From the NCBI GenBank assembly GCA_964244295.1, contig CAXTIG010000039.1, forward strand, positions 9,633 to 73,632: DNA of 64,000 nt, given 5' to 3'. The translations under genes and the position numbers were made by a program. Each line of letters opens with the position of its first letter. Positions within the stretch are counted from its first letter, which is position 1. The notes beneath the pieces were generated by a model. The model had not been told where the DNA came from, made no database searches, and worked only from the letters and a program-made list of their open reading frames with translations. Shown piece by piece: positions 56,886-64,000 of the stretch. Origin of the DNA: JAJAZB01 sp964244295 (lineage in GTDB: Bacteria; Bacteroidota; Bacteroidia; Cytophagales; Spirosomataceae).

Positions 56886-59174
56886 ATGCGCCACGACGCC
56901 AACACGAAGTCAATCCTTGCCTTTAGTTTCGCTTGCCTCCTATTCCTTCCAACGGCGTATTCCCAAACCATCGGCACCTGGGCGTTGTCGACCAGGGGGT
57001 TGCCGGTTTACCAGTACACGGGTGCCCTGCCTTTTACGGCGGTTGACCAAAACGGACAGGATGCCAACCTGCCCAAAGACCCCTATTTTTTACTCGGCAA
57101 TTACCGCATGGGCTTGCTTACCCACGCCAGCGGAACGTACCAGTTCCTGACGGCGGAACGGGCCTGGGCGAGGGTCAACGCCGCCACGCAAACCAACTAC
57201 GGTTGCAACGAGGCAAGCATCGTGTTCAACGACCCCAAAAAGACCCGAAAAATACCCTTAACCGGCCTCAACTCCATCGCTGCGAATCCGGCGCTGGTGC
57301 AAAAGACATTCGGCGTAGGCTTTGCCCGGTACACGTATCAGGTGGAGAATCAGATCACCTGTACGCGGATTATTTCGGTCAAACCCTCTCCCAAAATCAA
57401 CACCGGCAATCCCGCCTTTGTGGTTACGGTCGCGCTGAAAAATGGGGGAAGAAAGGCCCAAGACTTGGTTTACACCGAACAGATGCTGGCAAACTTTGTC
57501 CTGAACGGCACCCAATACACCGACCCGGCAAAACGCCCGCTTTCATACCACAACACCATCCACATCGACGAAAGCCAGCAGGTAGCCATCGCGAAGGTCT
57601 CGTACAAACCAACCGAATTTCTGGTGCTGCCCGCCCCGACGGAACGCTCCCCGTACGACGTGGATCCGCCATCGGTGTTTATGCAGGCGAAAGGAAGGAG
57701 TAACGACTACCGCCTGGCGATAACGGCGGCCAAAGACACGTTGATGGCGACCGCGAAGACCTCCCTGAAGCCCGGCCAAACGATCCGGTTCGACGTGGTG
57801 ATTGGCTTGACAAAGGAGACGACGGGTACGGCAGTTCAGGCCCAGGTAGAGGATCTGTTTACGGATGCAACCCTGGGCGACGCTTCGGAGGGCTTATTCG
57901 CGCCCCAGTGGAAGGCCAAACTGCCCGACCTTTCCGCCGAAAAAAATGAAATTTTCAAGCGGGAAATGCTGTGGAATGCCCACATGATGGAGGCGTCCGC
58001 CAAGTACAGTGCGTACTACCAGGAGACGTTTATTCCCCAGGGAACGGTGTACAGTTACTATTTCGGCGACAACATTTCCAACCGGGATCACTTGCAGGCC
58101 GCGCTGCCTGCCTGCTACACCAATCCCGATCTGGCGAAGTCGATTATGCGGTACGTCCTCAAGCACACGGAAGCCGATGGGGAAATCAAGCGGGGAAATA
58201 CTGGCGTTGGCTACTGGGCGGCTTCGATTTATAAAGAAAGCGACGAGCAGTTGTTTTTCTTCAACACCCTCGCGGAATACCTGTTGATCACCAAAGACTA
58301 CGCCTTTTTAAACGAGCGGGTCGCGTACTACCCCGCCGAACTGGACAAGCAAGAAACGGTGCTGACCCTCATCCAGAAACAGTTTGTTTACCTGCGCGAC
58401 GAAGTGGGCTTGGGGCCAAATGGCCTGGTCAAGATGCTGAATTCCGACTGGAGCGACAGTTTTTTCCACGACCATTCGCCGAATGTTTACGTAGGGACGG
58501 CCGAGTCGCATCTCAACTCCACCATCGTGTTGGCCGCCTTTCCCAAGCTGATCGAGGCCCTCGAAAAATCGGGTAACGCCGGGGCCACCGCCTTCATCAC
58601 GGCGCTGAAGGGCTACCACGCCACGGTCGAGCGGCATTACCTGCGGGATTTGGGCGACCGGAAGTTTTCGGCCCGGGCGTACCTGAACCGCAACTTGAAG
58701 TTTGGCCTCGATAACGTCTGCCTCGAACCCCAGGGGTTTTTGTTACAAATTCCGGGCTTGCCCACCGAACGCAAAAAGGAAATCTACGCGTACGTAAAAA
58801 GCAAGGTGCTGACCCCGGAGAAGATCGGGATGCGTACGCGGGAGAAATCGCTCTGGGGGCGTAACCCCGACGGGGAAGACGGGGGCATCTGGTTTTCGTT
58901 GGAATACCCCGTGCTGCTGGGCGTCGCGACGTTTGATAAAGCGGAAGCCTGGTCGTTGTTGATGAAATTCTCCTTTCATACCTACGCCCAGCAGTACCCG
59001 ACGTACTGGGTGGGCCACTGGACCGCCGCCGATGAGGTCAACTCCACCCTGTACCGCGAAGGGTTGTACGCCTTCTGGGTGCCATCCCAAGATCGAAAAC
59101 GGGCCTTTCAGGGCTATTGCTCGCACCCGCATACCTGGCCCGTGTTCTGTTATTTTAAGTTGAAGGAGAACTGA
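56886..59174 (+). CDS. Exported GH94/GH36-like alpha/alpha-barrel carbohydrate-active protein
   Basis: 762 residues with a signal peptide (FSFACLLFLPTAYSQ). An N-terminal beta-rich half (about 25-330) is followed by an (alpha/alpha)6 barrel: ISNRDHLQAALPACYTNPDL, RYVLKHTEADGEIKRGNTGV, GLVKMLNSDWSDSFFHDHSP, GTAESHLNSTIVLAAF and GGIWFSLEYPVLLGVATFDK. The general arrangement is that of cellobiose phosphorylase (GH94) or GH36-type six-hairpin enzymes, but a secreted form would more likely hydrolyse than phosphorolyse. Acids in the DWSDSF segment are candidate catalytic residues. A TACCTTTA box lies in the duplicated flank upstream. Confidence 0.72.
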   Translation: MRHDANTKSILAFSFACLLFLPTAYSQTIGTWALSTRGLPVYQYTGALPFTAVDQNGQDANLPKDPYFLLGNYRMGLLTHASGTYQFLTAERAWARVNAATQTNYGCNEASIVFNDPKKTRKIPLTGLNSIAANPALVQKTFGVGFARYTYQVENQITCTRIISVKPSPKINTGNPAFVVTVALKNGGRKAQDLVYTEQMLANFVLNGTQYTDPAKRPLSYHNTIHIDESQQVAIAKVSYKPTEFLVLPAPTERSPYDVDPPSVFMQAKGRSNDYRLAITAAKDTLMATAKTSLKPGQTIRFDVVIGLTKETTGTAVQAQVEDLFTDATLGDASEGLFAPQWKAKLPDLSAEKNEIFKREMLWNAHMMEASAKYSAYYQETFIPQGTVYSYYFGDNISNRDHLQAALPACYTNPDLAKSIMRYVLKHTEADGEIKRGNTGVGYWAASIYKESDEQLFFFNTLAEYLLITKDYAFLNERVAYYPAELDKQETVLTLIQKQFVYLRDEVGLGPNGLVKMLNSDWSDSFFHDHSPNVYVGTAESHLNSTIVLAAFPKLIEALEKSGNAGATAFITALKGYHATVERHYLRDLGDRKFSARAYLNRNLKFGLDNVCLEPQGFLLQIPGLPTERKKEIYAYVKSKVLTPEKIGMRTREKSLWGRNPDGEDGGIWFSLEYPVLLGVATFDKAEAWSLLMKFSFHTYAQQYPTYWVGHWTAADEVNSTLYREGLYAFWVPSQDRKRAFQGYCSHPHTWPVFCYFKLKEN

Positions 59175-59311
59175 ACGGGCGGGCGTTTAGCCACACTGGT
59201 GAGAAAAAGAGAAGTAGGGCCAACCGATTCCGGGTGACCCGCCGACGGGAAAAGCAGGGATGAACCGCGGGCAGCGGAATAAAATCCTATCTTCGTTCAA
59301 CTGAAACAGCC

Positions 59312-59521
59312 ATGACCACGCTTCAACTTCCCGTTCCTGAAAGCGCAGCAGAACGGTTCACGCAACTTTCCGACGAACAGAAGACCCTACTGACTAACCT
59401 GCTCGTGGACAGTCTGAACGACCAGACCGCGTTACCAGAAATCATGGATTTTCTCAGTTTCAAGGTCAGCCAGCGGGGTTTGACCGACGAGGCGCTGGCT
59501 GACTTGCTGAAGGACGAATGA
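59312..59521 (+). CDS. Probable antitoxin of the second PIN pair
   Basis: 69 residues, acidic and helical: LQLPVPESAAERFTQLSDEQ, LTNLLVDSLNDQTALPEIMD and KVSQRGLTDEALADLLKDE. It overlaps the PIN toxin start by four bases. A similar size and position to other Bacteroidota PIN antitoxins. CTATCTTCG upstream (about 59289) is a likely -7 variant. Confidence 0.7.
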   Translation: MTTLQLPVPESAAERFTQLSDEQKTLLTNLLVDSLNDQTALPEIMDFLSFKVSQRGLTDEALADLLKDE

Positions 59522-59937
59522 ATGCGCCGGCCGTTGTATTCGATACCAATGTGCTTATCAGCGCCGCACTTCGCCGAAATTCTATTTCCCGGCAGGCGTT
59601 CGACCAGGCGTATCAATCCGCTCGCCTTCTAACCTCCGAAGCGTGTTTGCAGGAATTGGCTATGGTCTTGCAGCGGCCCAAATTTTCCCGGTATCTCACT
59701 CCTTTTGAAGCCTCTCTATTCCTGAACGCCTATGCGCTCCAGGCAGAATTGGTGCCGATTACCCACACCGTCACCGATTGCCGGGATTCCAAAGACAACA
59801 AGTTTCTGGAGTTGGCGCTGAGTGGCGAAGCCAGTTATCTGGTCAGTGGAGATGACGATTTACTGGTTTTACATCCGTTTCGAGGGATTCCTATTCTGGC
59901 TCCTGCTGACTTTATGCAGGCTTGGACTACCCGATGA
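59518..59937 (+). CDS. PIN-domain toxin (PilT-like ribonuclease)
   Basis: 139 residues of the putative toxin-antitoxin PIN family. Acidic site residues: AVVFDTNVLISAALRRNSIS (D about 9), the middle acid in LTSEACLQELAMVLQRPKFS (E about 44), and DCRDSKDNKFLELALSGEAS (D about 84-87) with YLVSGDDDLLVLHPFRGIPI (D about 105). Expected to cleave RNA when not held by the antitoxin upstream. Its 3' flank (about 59946-59990) resembles the flank of a decayed module at 61640-61680. Confidence 0.85.
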   Translation: MNAPAVVFDTNVLISAALRRNSISRQAFDQAYQSARLLTSEACLQELAMVLQRPKFSRYLTPFEASLFLNAYALQAELVPITHTVTDCRDSKDNKFLELALSGEASYLVSGDDDLLVLHPFRGIPILAPADFMQAWTTR

Positions 59938-60163
59938 AAGCCGCTTTTTTCCCTTTCTTACGTTAGATTTCTACCAGACTCCTGCTAGTCAGCCCCCGGG
60001 CCTGGCCACTTCACCGAACAGCCTCCCCACCTCACAATGAGGTACCCGCGCCCACTCCTGTACGAATCCCGCAACACAAGGCCGCTAAAATCGGCGCGGC
60101 CGGGAATTTGACGCCTTCCCCCGTTTCGGGTCAGCAAACTTCATCAACTTAGAAACCAGTACC

Positions 60164-61168
60164 ATGAACGAGAACAACCAACTAAGCCGACGCCAGGCAA
60201 TTGGCGGACTGGGAACCGGCCTGGCGACGGTGGTCGCCGCGCCGGTGTTTGCCCTGCCGGGCGGGCCGCAAACGGCAGCGGCCCCGGCCGCCCTCGAAAA
60301 CCCGACGACGAAGTACCCCAAGCCGCCGTTTCAAACCCCCATGCAGCCCTGGCCGGGCTTGGCCAGTAAAATGAACCCCCGCCCCGACCACGGCGAAACC
60401 AGTTACAAAGGTTCCGGTCGGTTGCAGGGGCGGAAGGCCCTGATCACGGGCGGCGATTCGGGCATGGGCCGGGCGGCAGCTATTGCCTACGCCCGCGAGG
60501 GGGCCGACGTGGCCATCAACTACCTGCCCGCCGAAGAATCCGACGCCCAGGAAGTGATTGCGCTGATTAAGAAAGAAGGCCGGAAGGCCATCGCCATTCC
60601 CGGCGACATCCGGGAGGAAGCATTCTGCAAACGGCTGGTGGACGAAGCCGTTAAGGGCCTCGGTGGCCTGGATATCGTGGTCAGCAACGCGGCCCGGCAA
60701 CAAACCCGGAAGTCCATCCTCGACGTGACTACCGAAGACTTTGACGCGACGATGAAGACCAACATCTACGCGCCCTTCTGGATCATCAAAGCCGCGTTGC
60801 CGCACCTGCCCGCCGGTTCGTCCATCATCGGCACCACCTCGGAGCAGGCCTACGACCCCTCGGCAGAACTCTACGATTACGCCCAGACGAAGGCGGCGAC
60901 CACCAATTTTGTCAAGTCGCTGGCCAAGCAGCTCGGGCCGAAGGGCATCCGGGTCAATGGCGTGGCTCCGGGACCCATCTGGACGCCCCTGCAACCCAGC
61001 GGCGGCGCAACGGCCGAAAAGCTGAAAGAATTCGGGAAGGACACCGCCCTCGGTCGCCCCGGCCAGCCCGTCGAACTGGCCTCGATTTACGTGCAGTTGG
61101 CCGCCAACGACGGCAGTTATGCCACAGGGCAGGTGTACGGGTCTTCGGGGGGTGGGGGGCAACCCTAA
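60164..61168 (+). CDS. SDR family oxidoreductase with a Tat-type leader, copy 2
   Basis: 334 residues, a near-copy of the gene at 55618: leader NQLSRRQAIGGLGTGLATVV, NAD(P) site LITGGDSGMGRAAAI, active site SSIIGTTSEQAY and YDYAQTKAATTN. Nearly all changes are synonymous or in the linker after the leader, so both copies appear to be maintained as functional proteins. The pair could give a dosage effect or differ in expression. Substrate unknown. Confidence 0.9.
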   Translation: MNENNQLSRRQAIGGLGTGLATVVAAPVFALPGGPQTAAAPAALENPTTKYPKPPFQTPMQPWPGLASKMNPRPDHGETSYKGSGRLQGRKALITGGDSGMGRAAAIAYAREGADVAINYLPAEESDAQEVIALIKKEGRKAIAIPGDIREEAFCKRLVDEAVKGLGGLDIVVSNAARQQTRKSILDVTTEDFDATMKTNIYAPFWIIKAALPHLPAGSSIIGTTSEQAYDPSAELYDYAQTKAATTNFVKSLAKQLGPKGIRVNGVAPGPIWTPLQPSGGATAEKLKEFGKDTALGRPGQPVELASIYVQLAANDGSYATGQVYGSSGGGGQP

Positions 61169-61196
61169 ACCGGGTTCCTACTAAACTTGAGGTGCG

Positions 61197-61231
61197 CACG
61201 AAGGAAGCCGGTGGCTTCCTTCGTGTTTTTT
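61197..61231 (+). terminator. Terminator after SDR copy 2
   Basis: CACGAAGGAAGCC...GGCTTCCTTCGTGTTTTTT, the same stem as at 56660 with one loop change. Confidence 0.9.
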
Positions 61232-61367
61232 AGGATGAATCAAGCTCCGTACAAAACCCGTTTAGCCTGCTCGTTGGGTGGCTTGGTGCTCGCAACCCAG
61301 GCATAAGCGGATGCTGAATGCGATTTAGCCTTATCTTTATCTTTAGAAATCAATTGCTGAACTACTA

Positions 61368-61589
61368 ATGGAAGCGACCAAGCTAAACCCGGCGCAGCAA
61401 CACCTGCTAAAATTGTTTTCCCACTTGAAATCAGAGGAAGCCCTACAGGACTTAAAGAAGGTGCTTGTTGAGTACTACGCCCGGCGGGTAGATGAGGAAT
61501 CAGAGCGGGTGTTTGAAGAGCGCGGCTACGACGAGCACACCATCGACGAATGGCTCAATACGCACATGCGCACCCCTTATCAGCGTTGA
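61368..61589 (+). CDS. Orphan antitoxin-like small protein
   Basis: 73 residues, acidic and helical: NPAQQHLLKLFSHLKSEEAL, QDLKKVLVEYYARRVDEESE and HTIDEWLNTHMRTPYQR. Typical of small proteins that precede a PIN toxin in Bacteroidota. Here the following start (61593, MRIVL) does not continue as a PIN domain, so the partner appears lost. TATCTTTA upstream lies in the flank of the duplicated block. Confidence 0.6.
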   Translation: MEATKLNPAQQHLLKLFSHLKSEEALQDLKKVLVEYYARRVDEESERVFEERGYDEHTIDEWLNTHMRTPYQR

Positions 61590-61592
61590 GCC

Positions 61593-61685
61593 ATGCGCAT
61601 TGTGCTTGCGTGGCGATATTGCACCCGTAGCCTCCCCTTTTTTCCTGCCTCGCTTTGATTTCTAATAGACTCTTGCGATACTTGA
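61593..61685 (+). pseudogene. Possible PIN-toxin remnant
   Basis: Directly after the antitoxin-like gene an ATG opens MRIVL, the common start of PIN toxins (MRIVLDTN...), but DTN is not found and the frame ends after some 20 codons. The next bases (TTTTTTCC and GATTTCTAATAGACTC) resemble the 3' flank of the intact PIN gene at 59937. A deletion of the toxin body is inferred; evidence is thin. Confidence 0.35.
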
Positions 61686-62046
61686 GCACGTAACCTCAAC
61701 CTGCCGCCATGAAGAGACCATTTACTGCTTCTCGACCACCAACCTCCCTTTTCGTAAATCGACTGCCAGCCTACCTCTGCACGAGTAGACGGTTCTTGCC
61801 CGGTGGGGAAGTCTGAAGACTGGACTTTATGGCCCGTTCCAAGTCTCTTCGCACCGGCTTGGCTTTAGAATTAGAACAGTCTAATAAAAATCCTATCTGA
61901 GAAATAACAACAACTCGATTTATTTGAAGTTGTCCCTATTAAATAATAATTTTGCCAAGGGTAAGGCTGGCATATTTATCCTTCTCCTATGAAGTACTTG
62001 TGCTTTCTTATATTAAAGCAATTTTATAAAGAGGAGTACAAACCTT
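61686..62046. other. AT-rich leader of the DarTG operon; transition in base composition
   Basis: About 360 bases without a gene. GC content falls sharply from about 61850. It contains the promoter listed at 61923. A GAGGAG purine stretch lies about 10 bases before the darT start, a rare Shine-Dalgarno-like site for this genome. Confidence 0.5.
61923..61954 (+). promoter_or_regulatory. Putative darTG promoter (TTTG-N20-TAATTTTG)
   Basis: TTTG at 61923-61926 and TAATTTTG at 61947-61954 with 20 bases between match the Bacteroidota promoter consensus in both elements and spacing. Confidence 0.55.
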
Positions 62047-62682
62047 ATGAGTCAGAAAAAGAACCGAATATTTAGAATAGTTCACTATCAGAACCTCCGC
62101 TTTATTCTGACAAATGGACTTCACTGCGCGCTGTGTCAAGTTAAAGATAGTGATTATATCTCTATTGGTCATCAGAGATTAATAAGTAGGAGAAATGAAT
62201 GGCCTGTTCCGCTACACCCCGCTGGAACGCTTGGCGATTATATTCCCTTCTATTTTTGCCGTAAAAGTCCTATGCTATACAGCATATCGAAGGGCTGGGT
62301 TGAAGGATGCCCAAGCGATTATCAATACGATATTGTATACCTAGTTTCTAGTATTGAAAAAATTGCTACACTTAATCTGACATATCTATTTACGGATAGA
62401 CATGCATGTTTGGCCATAACGACCTTTTTCGATAACTACGACGATTTGGGAAATTTATCATGGGACATTATTCGAGACGATAGCTGGTATATAAACTATT
62501 CTAAGTTAAAGAAAGAACTTAAGCAAGCAGAATTTTTAATACATAAACATATGCCGGTTAGAGCAATTGAAGGTATAATATGCTATAGCGACAAAGTTTA
62601 TAATGATATCACTACTTTAGTAACTGAATTTGATTTGGAATTACCTGTAATTGTCCGACCAGATTATTACTACAACGTATGA
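62047..62682 (+). CDS. darT: DarT-like DNA ADP-ribosyltransferase toxin
   Basis: 211 residues of the DUF4433/DarT family. RIVHYQNLRFILTNGLHC is the N-terminal NAD-site block. LGDYIPFYFCRKSPMLYSIS is the family centre, QYDIVYLVSSIEKIATL a beta strand, and KQAEFLIHKHMPVRAIEGII holds the probable catalytic Glu (about 166). DarT modifies thymidine (or guanosine) in single-stranded DNA using NAD, blocking replication, notably after phage infection. It overlaps darG by four bases. Low GC against the neighbouring genes suggests transfer. Confidence 0.9.
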   Translation: MSQKKNRIFRIVHYQNLRFILTNGLHCALCQVKDSDYISIGHQRLISRRNEWPVPLHPAGTLGDYIPFYFCRKSPMLYSISKGWVEGCPSDYQYDIVYLVSSIEKIATLNLTYLFTDRHACLAITTFFDNYDDLGNLSWDIIRDDSWYINYSKLKKELKQAEFLIHKHMPVRAIEGIICYSDKVYNDITTLVTEFDLELPVIVRPDYYYNV

Positions 62683-63734
62683 TTTCTTTCAAGAAAGACG
62701 ACTTACTGAAAGCAAAGACTGAAGCCATTGTGAACACAGTTAATACTGTGGGAATTATGGGTAAAGGTATCGCTTTGCAGTTCAAAGAGCGTTTCCCAAA
62801 GAATTATAGTTTATACAAGAAGGCATCGGAAAATGGTGAAATAAAAATTGGTAAGATGTTCATTACTGAATTGGAAAGGAGAAGAGATCACCCATATTTT
62901 ATTATAAATTTTCCTACCAAGCGGGATTGGCGAGAAAACTCTCGCCTATCATATATAAATGAGGGTTTAGATGATTTAATTGAAGTAATAAATGAATATA
63001 AAATATCATCTATTTCTATTCCTCCATTAGGGTGTGGAAATGGAGGTTTAGATTGGAACGACGTTAAACCTCTGATGGAAAAAAAGTTGTCGAGATTATC
63101 TGTTGGTATTGAAGTAAATATTTATGAGCCAGGCATTAATGTGTACACAAATACAGCTAAGGAAAAGATCCCTCAGCTTACAACATCTCGCGCATTAATT
63201 CTTTCATTAGTTGATAATTACCGAGTTTTGGGTTTTGACATTTCTCATTTGGAAATTCAAAAATTAGCCTATTTTTTACAGGCTTTCGGTCAAAGAGATT
63301 TAAAACTAAATTTCAAAGAGGGCTATTATGGCCCTTATGCGACCAATTTAAAGTATTTATTGATGCACTTGGAGGGTTCATATATAAAAGGGCAAATTGG
63401 CATCGCTGATTCAAAACCCTTGGATCCCCTCTTTCTAATGGAAGAGCAGTTACCTGCAGTTAATAATTTTCTAATATTATCTGTGACAATAGAAGAGAGA
63501 ACTCGGTTAGAGATAGTATCGAATTTCATACGTGGATTTGAGTCACCATTCGGATTGGAACTACTTTCTACCGTCCATTGGTTGTACACTAAAGGATTAA
63601 CTACGGTTGATAAAAGTATTAATGGCATACAAAAGTGGAATTCTCGGAAAGCTCAACTGATGCAACCGAGGCAAGTCCAAGTAGCCTTGACCCGAATCCA
63701 AGAATTTGTTGATTTTATGAGTAAAGATGGTTAG
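62679..63734 (+). CDS. darG: DarG-like antitoxin: macrodomain plus C-terminal DarT-binding domain
   Basis: 351 residues. Macrodomain 1 to about 150: ISFKKDDLLKAKTEAIVNTV (N in the ADP-ribose pocket), GIMGKGIALQFKERFPKNY and ISIPPLGCGNGGLDWNDV. It should remove ADP-ribose from DNA. C-terminal domain about 170-350: LILSLVDNYRVLGFDISHLE, IQKLAYFLQAFGQRDLKLNF and EGYYGPYATNLKYLLMHLEG, the DUF4065/SocA-like part that binds and inhibits the toxin. Translational coupling through ATGA favours a stable toxin-antitoxin ratio. Confidence 0.92.
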   Translation: MISFKKDDLLKAKTEAIVNTVNTVGIMGKGIALQFKERFPKNYSLYKKASENGEIKIGKMFITELERRRDHPYFIINFPTKRDWRENSRLSYINEGLDDLIEVINEYKISSISIPPLGCGNGGLDWNDVKPLMEKKLSRLSVGIEVNIYEPGINVYTNTAKEKIPQLTTSRALILSLVDNYRVLGFDISHLEIQKLAYFLQAFGQRDLKLNFKEGYYGPYATNLKYLLMHLEGSYIKGQIGIADSKPLDPLFLMEEQLPAVNNFLILSVTIEERTRLEIVSNFIRGFESPFGLELLSTVHWLYTKGLTTVDKSINGIQKWNSRKAQLMQPRQVQVALTRIQEFVDFMSKDG

Positions 63735-64000
63735 GGTTCTATCACCATTTGCTTAAGTATTTTTTAGTTCAGCTCTGTAACTTTATCTTTTCTAAGTTGA
63801 GCGTAGTCTTTGACTATATCCGAATGTTTGTAAATCTCTGATTTGCGCCGGTTAGAGACCTTACCTCATCCCATAACTTTTTCAATTTTGACGTATGCCC
63901 TCTGTTGAGCTGAAAATGCCGTTGTCCGCGGATTGATTTAAAAAAGGTAACTGTTTAGGTACGCAATTTGATCATCCTTTCGTATGGTAAAGACAATGGA
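63735..64000. other. Region downstream of darG to the window end
   Basis: 266 bases, AT-rich, with no gene or clear hairpin that I can support. It may contain the far border of the transferred darTG segment. Confidence 0.4.

Larger units (their letters stand above)
60028..61345. repeat. Duplicated block, copy 2
   Basis: Second copy of the SDR block of 55481-56805. It follows directly on the PIN module. Copies are in direct orientation about 4.5 kb apart, so recombination between them would remove the GH94-like gene and the PIN pair. Confidence 0.8.

Overview
The window is about 64 kb of a GC-rich Bacteroidota chromosome, most likely Cytophagales (Spirosomataceae-like; this placement is inferred). 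Support comes from a type IX secretion protein of the PorP/SprF family at the left edge, two TonB-dependent receptors with N-terminal carboxypeptidase-like domains, a heavy-metal RND pump fused to its own TolC-like domain, LytS/LytTR signalling, promoters of the TAnnTTTG type, and almost no Shine-Dalgarno sequences. There are no rRNA genes. Two tRNAs (Leu-UAA and Gly-GCC) lie near 41 kb.

Layout. 0-11 kb: a partial porP, a large beta-barrel receptor, folate genes pabB-pabC, a secreted thioredoxin-like protein, cysM, and a carotenoid unit (ECF sigma factor, crtI, crtB). 11-23 kb: a divalent-metal island, with a ZnuD-like receptor, a small Cys/His exported protein, a CzcA-TolC fusion, a CzcB-type adaptor, a six-helix membrane protein and a Zn/Cd P-type ATPase. 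23-27 kb: a LytTR two-component pair and an exported double-PAP2 vanadium haloperoxidase-like enzyme. 27-34 kb: an exported redox cluster (porin, Rieske protein, di-haem cytochrome, His-rich protein), a decayed methyltransferase, a TrxR-like flavoprotein, and a zinc-type CobW GTPase divergent from a lipoprotein. 34-41 kb: a PIN toxin-antitoxin pair, an AT-rich AAA ATPase plus unknown partner (a candidate defence pair), a RecD-like helicase with a 3' frameshift, a WYL regulator, and tRNAs. 41-55 kb: UbiA-like prenyltransferase divergent from a type III polyketide synthase, a subtilase, small membrane and secreted proteins, purK-purE, lepB, a PQQ-type sugar dehydrogenase fused to a PEBP domain, a CPA1 antiporter and an acyltransferase. 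55-64 kb: two near-identical SDR genes in a duplicated block, a secreted GH94-like enzyme, PIN toxin-antitoxin modules (one decayed), and an AT-rich DarT-DarG ADP-ribosylation system.

Two themes cut across the genes. First, the window is full of long palindromes with 13-30 bp arms. Some belong to dispersed families. Others are unrelated in sequence but alike in design. They sit at gene ends, supply stop codons (purK, the 45.7 kb gene) or lie in frame inside coding sequence (pabB, czcA, the type III PKS). Second, a GCAAC-N3-GTTGC operator occurs twice in a mirror-image divergent promoter (cobW/lipoprotein) and once in front of the ZnuD-like receptor. This suggests one metal regulator, perhaps Zur-like, acting on both loci. 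All functional calls come from reading the sequence by eye; no database search was run.
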